Part shown: positions 1 to 6,794 of the stretch, one piece after another
How positions within the stretch are numbered: position 1 is the first letter of the stretch
Layout: every line of letters begins with the position of its first letter
Origin: Acidobacteriota bacterium
GTDB taxonomy: Bacteria > Acidobacteriota > Terriglobia > UBA7540
Direction of reading: 5' to 3'
Length of the DNA stretch: 6,833 bases
Assembly (NCBI GenBank): GCA_021784615.1
Contig: JAJYHU010000395.1
Location: forward strand, 1-6,833
Notes under the pieces: generated by a model
What the model saw: only the letters and a program-made list of their open reading frames with translations
What the model was told of the DNA's origin: nothing
The model's database searches: none
Position numbers and translations under genes: made by a program

Positions 1-79
1 GAGCGTAGACTGACGATTGCCTGTAACTCAAGAGTTGAAGACCTCAAATAATCTGTGCAAATACATCACAGGTGCACAC

Positions 80-1090
80 ATGGACAAAAGAAGATGGAGT
101 TTATTCATGGTTGCCTCAGGTGCAGCAATGATGTTTGTCGGCACGGCTTTATGGGGGCAGGAAGCCGTGACGTTGAAGCGCACTCGTGACACGATCCTCG
201 TCCAGATCGGGGGGAGACCTTTCACCACGTATTACTTTGGTCCTCAATCTCCCAAGCCTTATCTTCACCCGTTGCGGAGCGCCCGGGGAACCATCGTCAC
301 GCGAGGCTGGCCGATGGTCAAAAATATTCCCGGAGAGTCCCACGATCATCCGCATCACCGTGCCATGTTTTTTGCTCACGGAAACATCAACGGAATCGAC
401 TTTTGGGGTGAAGAAACACTTAGCAAGAAGGCTCAGACGGCTCGGGGAGTTTACTATTCGAGTGAAGACCTTCCCAAGGGTCGCACGGTTTTCCGGCGAC
501 TGGAAGAAGACCGTGGCGGATCGCACTCCGGCCAGATCAGGGCAGATTTTGACCTTGTGGGCCCGGGCTTGAAGGTGATTGGGGAAGAAACGCAGGCCTA
601 CACATTTCATGGTAATAAGACCGAACGCATTATTGACTGTGTCTTTACTCTACGAGCTAATCACGGGCCCCTCAAATTGGGGGATACCAAGGAAGGAACC
701 TTTGCGATTCGGGTTGTGCATGCGCTCAATTCACCTCCGGCACAAATGGTAAACTCGAACGGCGCTCGGGGCGAAAAGAACATCTGGGGCAAGAAAGCGG
801 ATTGGGTGGACTACTATGGAGATGTGAAAGGTGAAGAGTTGGGAGTTGCAATTTTCGATAATCCCCATAATCTTCGTCACCCGACCACTTGGCATGCGCG
901 GGGGTATGGCTTGTTTGCCGTCAACCCTTTCGGCCTGCACGATTTCTATCACAACCCCAAGATTGACGGCAGCTATACGATACCCGCGGGAGGCAGCCTG
1001 ACCCTCCGCTACGAAGTTTTGATTCACCACGGTGACTACAAAAAAGCTGGAGTGGCTCAGGCATACCGGCGATACGCGGACGGGGAATAG
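80..1090 (+). CDS. Exported DUF6807 (PmoA-like, PF14100-type) family protein
   Basis: Predicted exported protein of 336 residues. The ATG at 80 is chosen because it starts directly with a signal peptide: MDKRR, then a hydrophobic stretch to about residue 26, then GQEAV. A TTG start at 17 would bury this signal behind 21 polar residues; the ribosome binding site at 80 is weak (CAGGTG). Family hallmarks seen are HDHPHHRAMFFAHG at 88-101 followed by NGIDFW (104-109), the segment WGKKADWVDYYGDV (236-249), AIFDNPHN (257-264), and HPTTWHARGYGLFAVNPFG (267-285). This pattern is typical of DUF6807. Databases often call the family 'methane oxygenase PmoA', but it is soluble and unrelated to the membrane subunit of particulate methane monooxygenase. 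The many conserved His residues suggest metal or sugar binding; this is inference, and the reaction is unknown. Relatives are common in carbohydrate catabolic clusters, which fits the isomerase and sugar-acid transporter downstream. The family call is firm, the function is not. Confidence 0.88.
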   Translation: MDKRRWSLFMVASGAAMMFVGTALWGQEAVTLKRTRDTILVQIGGRPFTTYYFGPQSPKPYLHPLRSARGTIVTRGWPMVKNIPGESHDHPHHRAMFFAHGNINGIDFWGEETLSKKAQTARGVYYSSEDLPKGRTVFRRLEEDRGGSHSGQIRADFDLVGPGLKVIGEETQAYTFHGNKTERIIDCVFTLRANHGPLKLGDTKEGTFAIRVVHALNSPPAQMVNSNGARGEKNIWGKKADWVDYYGDVKGEELGVAIFDNPHNLRHPTTWHARGYGLFAVNPFGLHDFYHNPKIDGSYTIPAGGSLTLRYEVLIHHGDYKKAGVAQAYRRYADGE

Positions 1091-1185
1091 ACCCTTTCCA
1101 AGGAGCTGGCATGCTTGCGCCAGATAGAGGACTAGGTGGCGCCGTCGACGGAATCGCAGGCGTTTAGCGGCCCCTAGGCATTTCG

Positions 1186-1200
1186 GAGGAGGATTTCATG
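1186..1200 (+). promoter_or_regulatory. Strong ribosome binding site and ATG for the iolB region
   Basis: GGAGGAGGATTTC is followed by ATG at 1198-1200, the best Shine-Dalgarno/start pair near the isomerase gene. The frame it opens (MERHIKAKLNEKYQQIIAHG...) ends at TGA 1327-1329 after 43 codons and is out of frame with the cupin body. The spacing and quality suggest this is the true translation start of iolB and that the coding frame is broken shortly after it. Confidence 0.75.
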
Positions 1201-1225
1201 GAACGTCACATCAAGGCTAAGTTGA

Positions 1226-2014
1226 ATGAAAAATACCAGCAGATTATCGCGCACGGGGACCATGCGGTGTTTGGAATTTGCGCGTCGCCAATTGAAGAAG
1301 GGGGAACAGCACTCCGGGACAACAGGTGATCGTGAATACGCGTTGGACATCTTCTCGGGCACCGCTTCGATTTCCGTTGAGAGTGTTCGTGGGAGAAATC
1401 AGGTTTTTCCAAATGCCGGCGGACGTTCGGACGTTTTTTCCGGCCCTCCGGTTGTGGTTTACATCCCTCCGCAATCGAGCTTCGAAATTACCGCCCTTTC
1501 CGAATCACTGGATGTCGGAATTTTTGGGGCGCCTGCAAAGACTCTCAACCATCCGCGGCTGTTGGAAGGGGCGGAGGCTGTCAGGAATGAAGCAGGCCGT
1601 GACAACTGGCGGCGTATCGTTTATTCCGCTCTTGACACGAGGGTTCCCGCGGATTGCCTTTTGATAGGCGAAACGCTGAATCCGCCCGGTAACTGGTCGA
1701 GCTATCCGCCACACAAGCATGATCGCAGCAACCCTCCCAACGAAGCCGTGCTTGAGGAAATCTACTTTTTCCGCGTCAAGCCTTCACAGGGCTTCGGATT
1801 CATCTATACCTATACAGCACCGGACGATCCTCAGGGTTTCTCTACGGTTTTCGTAGTTGAAGACGGTGATACAGTGCTGCTGCCTAAAGGCTATCATCCG
1901 GTTGTCGCTGCTGCCGGTTATGAAGTGCATTACACCTGGGCCTTGGCCGGCGAGGTACGCCGCTATGGGGCATGGTCGGACGATCCGCGCCATTCCTGGG
2001 TTAAGAAGCAGTAA
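1226..2014 (+). CDS. iolB: 5-deoxy-glucuronate isomerase, IolB family (5' end probably frameshifted)
   Basis: Cytoplasmic bicupin isomerase. The known IolB reaction converts 5-deoxy-D-glucuronate to 2-deoxy-5-keto-D-gluconate in myo-inositol catabolism; the related KduI acts on unsaturated-uronate products. The open frame gives 262 residues. Seen here are GDREYALDIFSGTASISV (34-51) of the first cupin, and in the second cupin the GNWSSYPPHKHD motif (155-166) with H163 and H165, E178 in VLEEIYFF, and H224 in KGYHPVV. These form the expected His-His-Glu-His metal site. The ATG at 1226 has only a weak AAGG upstream and sits right behind an in-frame TGA. The strong start at 1198 lies one frame away; deleting one G from 1255-1258 would join the frames into 271 residues, the usual family length. 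The catalytic body is intact, so the protein may still work from 1226 or 1262. It lies between the DUF6807 gene and the transporter. The exact substrate is uncertain, since no other inositol genes are visible. Confidence 0.9.
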   Translation: MKNTSRLSRTGTMRCLEFARRQLKKGEQHSGTTGDREYALDIFSGTASISVESVRGRNQVFPNAGGRSDVFSGPPVVVYIPPQSSFEITALSESLDVGIFGAPAKTLNHPRLLEGAEAVRNEAGRDNWRRIVYSALDTRVPADCLLIGETLNPPGNWSSYPPHKHDRSNPPNEAVLEEIYFFRVKPSQGFGFIYTYTAPDDPQGFSTVFVVEDGDTVLLPKGYHPVVAAAGYEVHYTWALAGEVRRYGAWSDDPRHSWVKKQ

Positions 2015-2095
2015 CCGCCCGACACGACGAATAAATCTCAGGCCGTTTTTTGGCGCGCGCCCCTACGTGTGCCTTTCAAGTTGGGGGACAACAGA

Positions 2096-3415
2096 ATGGG
2101 GACCAGCATGACCCAACTGACTTCATCAAAGCCTCGCCCGACGACTTCTCACCTCCGATGGTGGATTTGTGGGCTGCTCTTCTTTGGGTCCACGGTCAAC
2201 TATATCGACCGCGGGACCATTGCCATTCTGGCGCCACACCTCCAGGCGATTTTTCACATTACGGAAAGCGACTACGGGTGGATTATTGCGGCGTTCATGT
2301 GGGCCTACGCCATTTTTATGCTGATCTCTGGCGGCATCATCGACTGGCTGGGCACGCGAGTGGGCTATGGCCTGGCGATGGGCTGGTGGTCACTGGCCGC
2401 AATGGGGCATGCGCTGGCGCGGGGTGTCATGTCCTTCGGTGTGATGCGGTTTCTGCTGGGCGCCGGAGAAGCAGGCAACTTCCCGGCTTCGATCAAAGCC
2501 GTGGCTGAATGGTTTCCCAAGCGCGAGCGGGCGCTGGCCACGGGCATCTTTAATTCCGGAACCAACGTCGGCACCGTCATCTCTTACCCGATCGTCGGCG
2601 CAATCCTGTTGCACTGGGGTTGGAAGGCGGCCTTCATCATCACCGGCCTGTTGGGCTTCGTGTGCCTGGTGGTATGGCTAGCCCTTTACCGGCTGCCCAG
2701 GTTTCACTCCCGGCTTTCGGAGGCTGAACTCGAGCTTATTGAAAGCCGTGAGAAAGATGAGATTGATGAGCCGGAGTCCAAGATCAGCTGGAAGAAGCTG
2801 TTGGGCCATCGCCAGGCATGGGGCTTCACGCTGGCTAAGTTTATGACGGACCCTATCTGGTGGTTTTACATCTTCTGGCTGCCCAAGTACCTGGTGCAGG
2901 TGCGGGGCTTTAGCATCGCGCAGCTCGAATGGTTCGGCACCATCCCGTTCCTTGCCGCCATCGTCGGAAGCGTGGGCGGCGGATGGCTCTCGGGCTTCCT
3001 GATGAGGCGGGGCTGGAGCGTGAACGCCGCGCGCAAGACCGCCATGGCCGTCTGCGCCTTCTCGATGCCCGCCGGCATTGCCGCGGTGCTTTCCGGAAAC
3101 GTGTGGATCGCTCTGGCGCTGATTTCTATATCGACGTCAGCGCACCAGGGCTGGTCGGCCAACGTGTTTACGCTGGCCTCCGACATCTTCCCCAAGCGCG
3201 ACGTTGCCTCCGTGGTGGGCCTCGGCGGAGCTGCCGGGGCAGTGGGCGGCATGATTATCGCGCCGCTCGCCGGCTATATTCTGCAATTTACACATTCCTA
3301 CGTTCCGCTCTTCATCATCTGCGGCACCATGCATCCTATCGCGCTCGGCGTGGTGCAGTTGATCATTCCCAGGATCCACCCTATCACTCAGTCCTCCCGT
3401 CCTGAGCAGATCTAA
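2096..3415 (+). CDS. MFS transporter, anion:cation symporter (ACS) family, hexuronate/galactonate type
   Basis: Inner-membrane sugar-acid symporter of 439 residues. Typical ACS-family signatures are visible: NYIDRGTIAILAPHL (35-49), the loop 2-3 motif SGGIIDWLGTR (78-88), RFLLGAGEAGNFP (118-130) and EWFPKRERALATG (138-150). A charged central loop (about 200-240, SEAELELIESREKDEIDEPE) separates two six-helix halves, and the second half shows FPKRDVASVVGLGGAAGAVGG (365-385). These match the branch containing ExuT- and GudP/DgoT-like proteins, which import hexuronates, glucarate or galactonate with protons; the substrate cannot be fixed from sequence. ATG 2096 is preceded by GGGGGA with 7 nt spacing, and ATG 2108 by GGGGA with 5 nt, so either may be used; GTG 2069 adds a tail without a good site. 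It follows the isomerase by 81 nt with no terminator, consistent with co-transcription and import of the isomerase pathway's substrate. Confidence 0.92.
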   Translation: MGTSMTQLTSSKPRPTTSHLRWWICGLLFFGSTVNYIDRGTIAILAPHLQAIFHITESDYGWIIAAFMWAYAIFMLISGGIIDWLGTRVGYGLAMGWWSLAAMGHALARGVMSFGVMRFLLGAGEAGNFPASIKAVAEWFPKRERALATGIFNSGTNVGTVISYPIVGAILLHWGWKAAFIITGLLGFVCLVVWLALYRLPRFHSRLSEAELELIESREKDEIDEPESKISWKKLLGHRQAWGFTLAKFMTDPIWWFYIFWLPKYLVQVRGFSIAQLEWFGTIPFLAAIVGSVGGGWLSGFLMRRGWSVNAARKTAMAVCAFSMPAGIAAVLSGNVWIALALISISTSAHQGWSANVFTLASDIFPKRDVASVVGLGGAAGAVGGMIIAPLAGYILQFTHSYVPLFIICGTMHPIALGVVQLIIPRIHPITQSSRPEQI

Positions 3416-3423
3416 AAAGCTAA

Positions 3424-3449
3424 GGGCGGGCCGGTGCGCCGACCCGCCC
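3424..3449. terminator. Shared hairpin between convergent genes
   Basis: GGGCGGG (3424-3430) pairs with CCCGCCC (3443-3449). Inside it CGG/CCG (3432-3434 with 3439-3441) stacks around a TGCG loop, with one C-A mismatch. On the - strand the stem is followed by TTAGCTTTTT, making a good intrinsic terminator for the lipoprotein gene. On the + strand the next run of T (T8, 3476-3483) lies 26 nt away, so termination of the transporter transcript there is less certain. Confidence 0.75.
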
Positions 3450-3482
3450 ACCCCAGGCTTGTTGTGACCTGCGTATTTTTTT

Positions 3483-4946
3483 TCAGGGTAGGTTAAGCTG
3501 CCGCACCAGATAACTTGGGAAGACGTAAGCTTTCGGACTCCAGGAAACGCCATTCACCGACCCCGCCGAGGTTGCGTAAAGCAGGAAGCCCCGGTTCAGG
3601 TAGACCTGGGTGGTGCTCAGTCCGTTCAGGTCCGAGAGGCCGTTGAAAGCAGTGTTGCTGAACGTCAGGACGTTGACGGTCTGGTTTTGATAGAGCGCGT
3701 TGCATGGCTCCAAGGAATAGCCGCCCGTCTTGCCGTCGGAACCGATCACCGGGGTCGGAGTTGCAAGGAAATTACCCATCACCGGCTGAGATTTTAGAAC
3801 AATCAGGTTGGCCGTTACCGTAGACGGAGTTCCCCCGCTGAAGGGCCCGTGGACCACAACATGTTGGCCACGCGTGATGGCGGCGGAATTGAACAGGAAG
3901 GTGCTCAAATCAGCCCCGAGAGTGGCGATCCGGAAGTTCGTGGTGGAGGAAACCTTCACGGTTACAACGGAGCGCAACGGCACGGTTGAGCTTACGTCAG
4001 GATATTCGGCGCGAACGAACACCGTCAATTGCGTAGCATTGCCATTTGTGTCGCGCGTGACTGAAAGGATCGGACCCCGGAATGCTGCGGTGGTTGCATC
4101 CGTTTCGGATTCAGCCTCCACGTTATTGGCGACGATGTTGCCATCCTGCTCGACTTTTGCATCAACCTCAACAAGCAGTCCTTGGGTAAGGCCGCCTAGT
4201 CCGGACACGTTCTCGAATTTGGTGTTGTTTCCCACATTGACCTGGAATGTGTGATTGTTCCTCACGCGCAGCGTGAAGCTGCCTGTAAAGTTTGAATTGC
4301 TGCTGGTTGTTGTGACTGTCTGGACAATTCCGATCAGTTCGTCGATGTCGCCCAAGCCGTTCGCGGAGGTGATCACGGCGGGCGTCACGCGGATCGTCGG
4401 ATCGATGGCACCTGTGATTTGGCCGGTCGAGTCTGTTTGAATGGATTTGAAAAGCTGAAAATCGAGCGTCACCCCGCTCGCACCGCTGGCGCTGACTGTT
4501 AAAGCTGGATTAATGTTCGCCGTGACCGTTGTTTGGGTCATCGTGGTGGGAGTGATCGGCGTGGGTGTCGGAGGCGTTCCTTCGAGCACAGTCAATTGCG
4601 GATTGGGCATAAACGTGAAGGTGATTTGCGAATAAGTTCCCGCCGGAACGCTGGCCAAGTTCAGAAGAGTGTTAAACCCCATCAGAGATGCAAAATCAAC
4701 CGTGACGGGATTTGAGGAGTCAATTATGGAAACGGGCGCGCCACCTCCTTGCGGAGTCAGAGTGACGCTAGTGACGGTGACGTCAAATGACACAACGCCG
4801 CATATCGGCGCATCCGTTCCCATGAGGGCCAGTTGGCCCGAACCTGCCGAAGCACTTGTCTGGCTCGTCATCGACGAACCTCCGCAACTGAGAACAACCA
4901 TCGCGGTTGCAACCACGACACCTAGACCTAACAGATGCCTTCGCAT
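3483..4946 (-). CDS. DUF4382 and DUF5666 domain lipoprotein
   Basis: Predicted lipoprotein of 487 residues. The ATG at 4946 is chosen because AGGAGGA lies just upstream and the protein then opens with a lipoprotein signal: MRRHLLG, a hydrophobic core, and VVLSC with the acylation cysteine at 21, followed by a Ser/Thr/Gly-rich linker. A start at 4997 would add 17 polar residues before the signal. Residues about 38-190 resemble DUF4382 (GQLALMGTDAPICGVVSFDV, then V-x-V-T-x-V-x-L strands and a late DPTIRVTPAVI). Residues about 203-280 resemble DUF5666 (GIVQTV, FTLRVRNNHTFQVNVGNNT, then GLLVEVDAKVEQDGNIVANN). A diverged second copy seems to follow at about 290-385 (GPILSV to LIVLK). The last 100 residues match nothing I recognise. 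A Pro/Thr-rich stretch (124-142) interrupts the first domain. The protein is beta-rich and has no catalytic motif, so an envelope binding or structural role is likely but unproven. It has its own promoter and is not an obvious partner of glnA. Confidence 0.85.
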   Translation of the reverse strand: MRRHLLGLGVVVATAMVVLSCGGSSMTSQTSASAGSGQLALMGTDAPICGVVSFDVTVTSVTLTPQGGGAPVSIIDSSNPVTVDFASLMGFNTLLNLASVPAGTYSQITFTFMPNPQLTVLEGTPPTPTPITPTTMTQTTVTANINPALTVSASGASGVTLDFQLFKSIQTDSTGQITGAIDPTIRVTPAVITSANGLGDIDELIGIVQTVTTTSSNSNFTGSFTLRVRNNHTFQVNVGNNTKFENVSGLGGLTQGLLVEVDAKVEQDGNIVANNVEAESETDATTAAFRGPILSVTRDTNGNATQLTVFVRAEYPDVSSTVPLRSVVTVKVSSTTNFRIATLGADLSTFLFNSAAITRGQHVVVHGPFSGGTPSTVTANLIVLKSQPVMGNFLATPTPVIGSDGKTGGYSLEPCNALYQNQTVNVLTFSNTAFNGLSDLNGLSTTQVYLNRGFLLYATSAGSVNGVSWSPKAYVFPSYLVRQLNLP

Positions 4947-5004
4947 GAAAATCCTCCTGAAGCCACAAAACTCCTTCTCGCAAGTGGTGCGGCTCATTCT
5001 TATG

Positions 5005-5020
5005 ACCTGCCTGGGCAGGT
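5005..5020. promoter_or_regulatory. Inverted repeat, possible operator of the lipoprotein gene
   Basis: ACCTGCC-TG-GGCAGGT is a perfect 7-bp inverted repeat with a 2-nt centre. It abuts the predicted -10 box of the lipoprotein promoter and covers the expected transcription start. In DNA it could be a repressor site; in RNA it could only form a very tight hairpin with a 2-nt loop, so the operator reading is preferred. Confidence 0.4.
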
Positions 5021-5049
5021 TTTATCTCCCGTCGTACCGTTTGATTCAA
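5021..5049 (-). promoter_or_regulatory. Sigma70-like promoter of the lipoprotein gene
   Basis: On the - strand, TTGAAT (5044-5049) and GATAAA (5021-5026) are separated by exactly 17 nt, each matching four of six consensus bases. The start would fall near 5014, leaving a leader of about 70 nt before the ATG at 4946. The spacing is ideal but the boxes are only moderate matches. Confidence 0.45.
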
Positions 5050-5231
5050 CTGCCGTAAGCTTCCATTCCTTTGAACCCGGTCCGACGGAAAAAGTTGCGC
5101 AGGAGGTTCTCAGACGGAGGGAGAATGACAGGGAGGTAATGGATGTCATCACTTACTTAGTATGAACGCATGGAGGTAGATTGCCAGGGGAGCGCCGTGA
5201 CGACGGAGGTGGGAAAGTAGAGGGGAAAGCC

Positions 5232-5261
5232 GCCGGCACGGACTAGAAAGCCCGTGCCGGC
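5232..5261 (-). terminator. Hairpin downstream of glnA
   Basis: GCCGGCACGG (5232-5241) and CCGTGCCGGC (5252-5261) form a perfect 10-bp stem with a 10-nt loop, 21 nt past the glnA stop. On the - strand it is followed by GGCTTTCCCC, a poor U-tract. It is probably the end of the glnA transcript or a 3' stability element, separating glnA from the lipoprotein gene. Confidence 0.6.
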
Positions 5262-5281
5262 AACTTGGATTGAGGGTCTCT

Positions 5282-6691
5282 TTAGATATCGTAGTAGAGG
5301 GCAAACTCATAAGGATGGGGCCGGGCATTGATGGCCGCCACCTCATTTTTCATCTTGTAGGATATCCAGGTTTCAATCAACTCTTCGCCGAAGACGTCGC
5401 CCTTGAGAAGGAAGTCATGGTCCTTTTCAAGCGCTTTCAGCGATTCCTCGAGCGAGCCTGGAAGCGAGGGTACCTTCTTGAGATCCTCGGGTCCGAGATC
5501 GTAGATGTCCTTGTCGAGAGGTTCACCGGGATCGATCTTGTTTTCAATTCCATCCAACCCCGCCATCAGCATTGCGGCAAAGGCCAGGTAGGGATTGCAG
5601 GAAGGGTCGGGTGGCCGGAACTCGACGCGTTTGGCCTTGGGACTGGGCGAATACATCGGGATTCGGCACGCGGCACTGCGGTTGCGGCTCGAATAGGCAA
5701 GGTTGACCGGTGCTTCAAATCCCGGCACGAGGCGCTTGTAGGAATTTGTGGTAGGTGCCATCAGGGCCGCCAGCGCCGGCGCATGGCGGAGCAATCCGCC
5801 GATGTACCACAGGGCCGTCTGGCTGAGTCCGGCATAGAGATCCCCTGCGAAGAGCGGCTTGCCGTCCTTCCAAATGCTCTGGTGAGTATGCATGCCGGAT
5901 CCGTTGTCCTGGTATAGCGGTTTGGGCATGAAGGTCACCGTCTTGCCGTACTGGTGGGCAACGTTGCGGACGATGTACTTGTAAATCATCATCCCGTCGG
6001 CTGACTTCAGCAAAGGACCGAACTTCTGGTCGATTTCGCCCTGGCCGCCGGTCGCCACTTCGTGATGATGGCACTCGATAGTCAACCCGGCTTTTTCCAT
6101 CACCATCACCATTTCCGAGCGCAAATCCTGGTAGTGATCCGTGGGCGGCACGGGGAAATAGCCTTCCTTATAACGCGGGCGGTAACCGAGGTTGTCTTTT
6201 TCGCGTCCGGAATTCCAGCGTCCTTCCTCAGCGTCGATAAAGTAGTAGCCGTGCTGCTGGGCCTGGTCAAAGCGGATGTTGTCAAAGATGAAGAACTCCG
6301 ACTCCGCGCCAAAATAGGCCGTGTCGCCGATGCCCGTGTAGGCGAGGTACGCTTCAGCTTTCTTGGCGATGTGGCGTGGGTCCTTCAAGTAGTGCTGCTT
6401 GGTGATCGGGTCGGTAATATCCCCGATCAGCACCAGGGTGGGAACGTCGGTGAAAGGATCGAGCATGTACCAACTGGGATCGGGAATCAGCAGCATGTCA
6501 CTTTCATGAATGGCCGCCCAACCCCGGATGCTGGACCCATCCATGCCGAACCCTTCTTCAAAAGACGATTCGTCAACTTGGTGAATGGGATAGGAAACGT
6601 GATGCCAGAGCCCTGGAAGGTCGGTAAAGCGGAGATCGACCATTTTCACGTTGTTCGCCTTGGCAAATTCAAGCACAGACTTCGCGTTCAT
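5282..6691 (-). CDS. glnA: Type I glutamine synthetase
   Basis: Makes glutamine from glutamate, ammonia and ATP in the cytoplasm; the active enzyme of this family is a dodecamer. The 469 residues equal the length of the enterobacterial type I enzyme. Family landmarks are all present: FGMDGSSIRGW (48-58), the metal ligands E130 and E132 in GAESEFF, HHHEVATGGQGEID (208-221), NGSGMHTHQSIW (263-274), the flap segment NSYKRLVPGFEAPV (316-329) with E327, the RNRSAACRIP arginine cluster (336-345), and VEFRPPDPSCNPYLAF (356-371). The adenylylation motif KDIYDL places the target at Tyr397, the same number as in E. coli, so control by a GlnE-type adenylyltransferase is likely. The ATG at 6691 has GGAGG four bases upstream. 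No PII gene (glnB) or ntr gene lies next to it in this window. Identification is secure. Confidence 0.98.
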   Translation of the reverse strand: MNAKSVLEFAKANNVKMVDLRFTDLPGLWHHVSYPIHQVDESSFEEGFGMDGSSIRGWAAIHESDMLLIPDPSWYMLDPFTDVPTLVLIGDITDPITKQHYLKDPRHIAKKAEAYLAYTGIGDTAYFGAESEFFIFDNIRFDQAQQHGYYFIDAEEGRWNSGREKDNLGYRPRYKEGYFPVPPTDHYQDLRSEMVMVMEKAGLTIECHHHEVATGGQGEIDQKFGPLLKSADGMMIYKYIVRNVAHQYGKTVTFMPKPLYQDNGSGMHTHQSIWKDGKPLFAGDLYAGLSQTALWYIGGLLRHAPALAALMAPTTNSYKRLVPGFEAPVNLAYSSRNRSAACRIPMYSPSPKAKRVEFRPPDPSCNPYLAFAAMLMAGLDGIENKIDPGEPLDKDIYDLGPEDLKKVPSLPGSLEESLKALEKDHDFLLKGDVFGEELIETWISYKMKNEVAAINARPHPYEFALYYDI

Positions 6692-6765
6692 GTAGCCTCC
6701 ATAAAGGAAATTTCTACGTCCGATAAATGCTGATAATACTTGGCCCGCATCATTGGGAGCGCGTT

Positions 6766-6794
6766 AACATATCCTGTCTAACGCCTAGAGTCAA
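6766..6794 (-). promoter_or_regulatory. Sigma70-like promoter of glnA
   Basis: On the - strand, TTGACT (6789-6794, five of six consensus bases) lies 17 nt before TATGTT (6766-6771, four of six). Transcription would begin near 6759, giving a leader of about 68 nt. I find no sigma54 TGGC-TTGC element in the 142 nt upstream of glnA, so nitrogen control through NtrC at this promoter is not supported. Confidence 0.55.

Larger units (their letters stand above)
4947..5281. other. Intergenic region between glnA and the lipoprotein gene
   Basis: This 335-nt gap holds no credible gene. It contains, from left to right, the lipoprotein leader with its ribosome binding site, an inverted repeat (5005-5020), a - strand promoter (5021-5049), a purine-rich stretch with four GGAGGT copies (5102, 5132, 5172 and 5205) and the hairpin after glnA (5232-5261). 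The open frames crossing it start without ribosome binding sites and have no recognisable protein features. Confidence 0.7.

Noticed and set aside
17..79. TTG start at 17 extending the DUF6807 protein by 21 residues.
   Set aside because: The extension places polar residues ahead of a clean signal peptide that begins at the ATG at 80.
80..1090. Reading the first gene as a methane monooxygenase subunit because of the PmoA family label.
   Set aside because: The protein has a single N-terminal signal and no further membrane helices, and shows the soluble DUF6807 motifs, so the label is a naming artefact.
1091..1185. Possible terminator between the DUF6807 and iolB genes (CTGGC...GCCAG).
   Set aside because: The stem is only 5 bp and no T-run follows, so it does not argue against co-transcription.
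5132..5160. GGAGGT followed by ATG at 5143, which looks like a start site.
   Set aside because: The frame stops after five codons (MSSLT), so it is not a credible gene or leader peptide.
4935..5165. A small + strand open frame crossing the lipoprotein start and its promoter.
   Set aside because: It has no ribosome binding site, overlaps the signal peptide of the opposite gene, and its composition is not protein-like.
5270..5917. A 215-codon open frame on the + strand, antisense to the 3' half of glnA.
   Set aside because: It is a shadow of GC-rich glnA codons with no start signal or protein-like features.
6062..6733. A 223-codon open frame on the + strand, with a HHHHH run, antisense to glnA.
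   Set aside because: It lies wholly opposite a certain glnA, the His run is the complement of glnA codons for Met/Val, there is no ribosome binding site, and no domain is recognisable.
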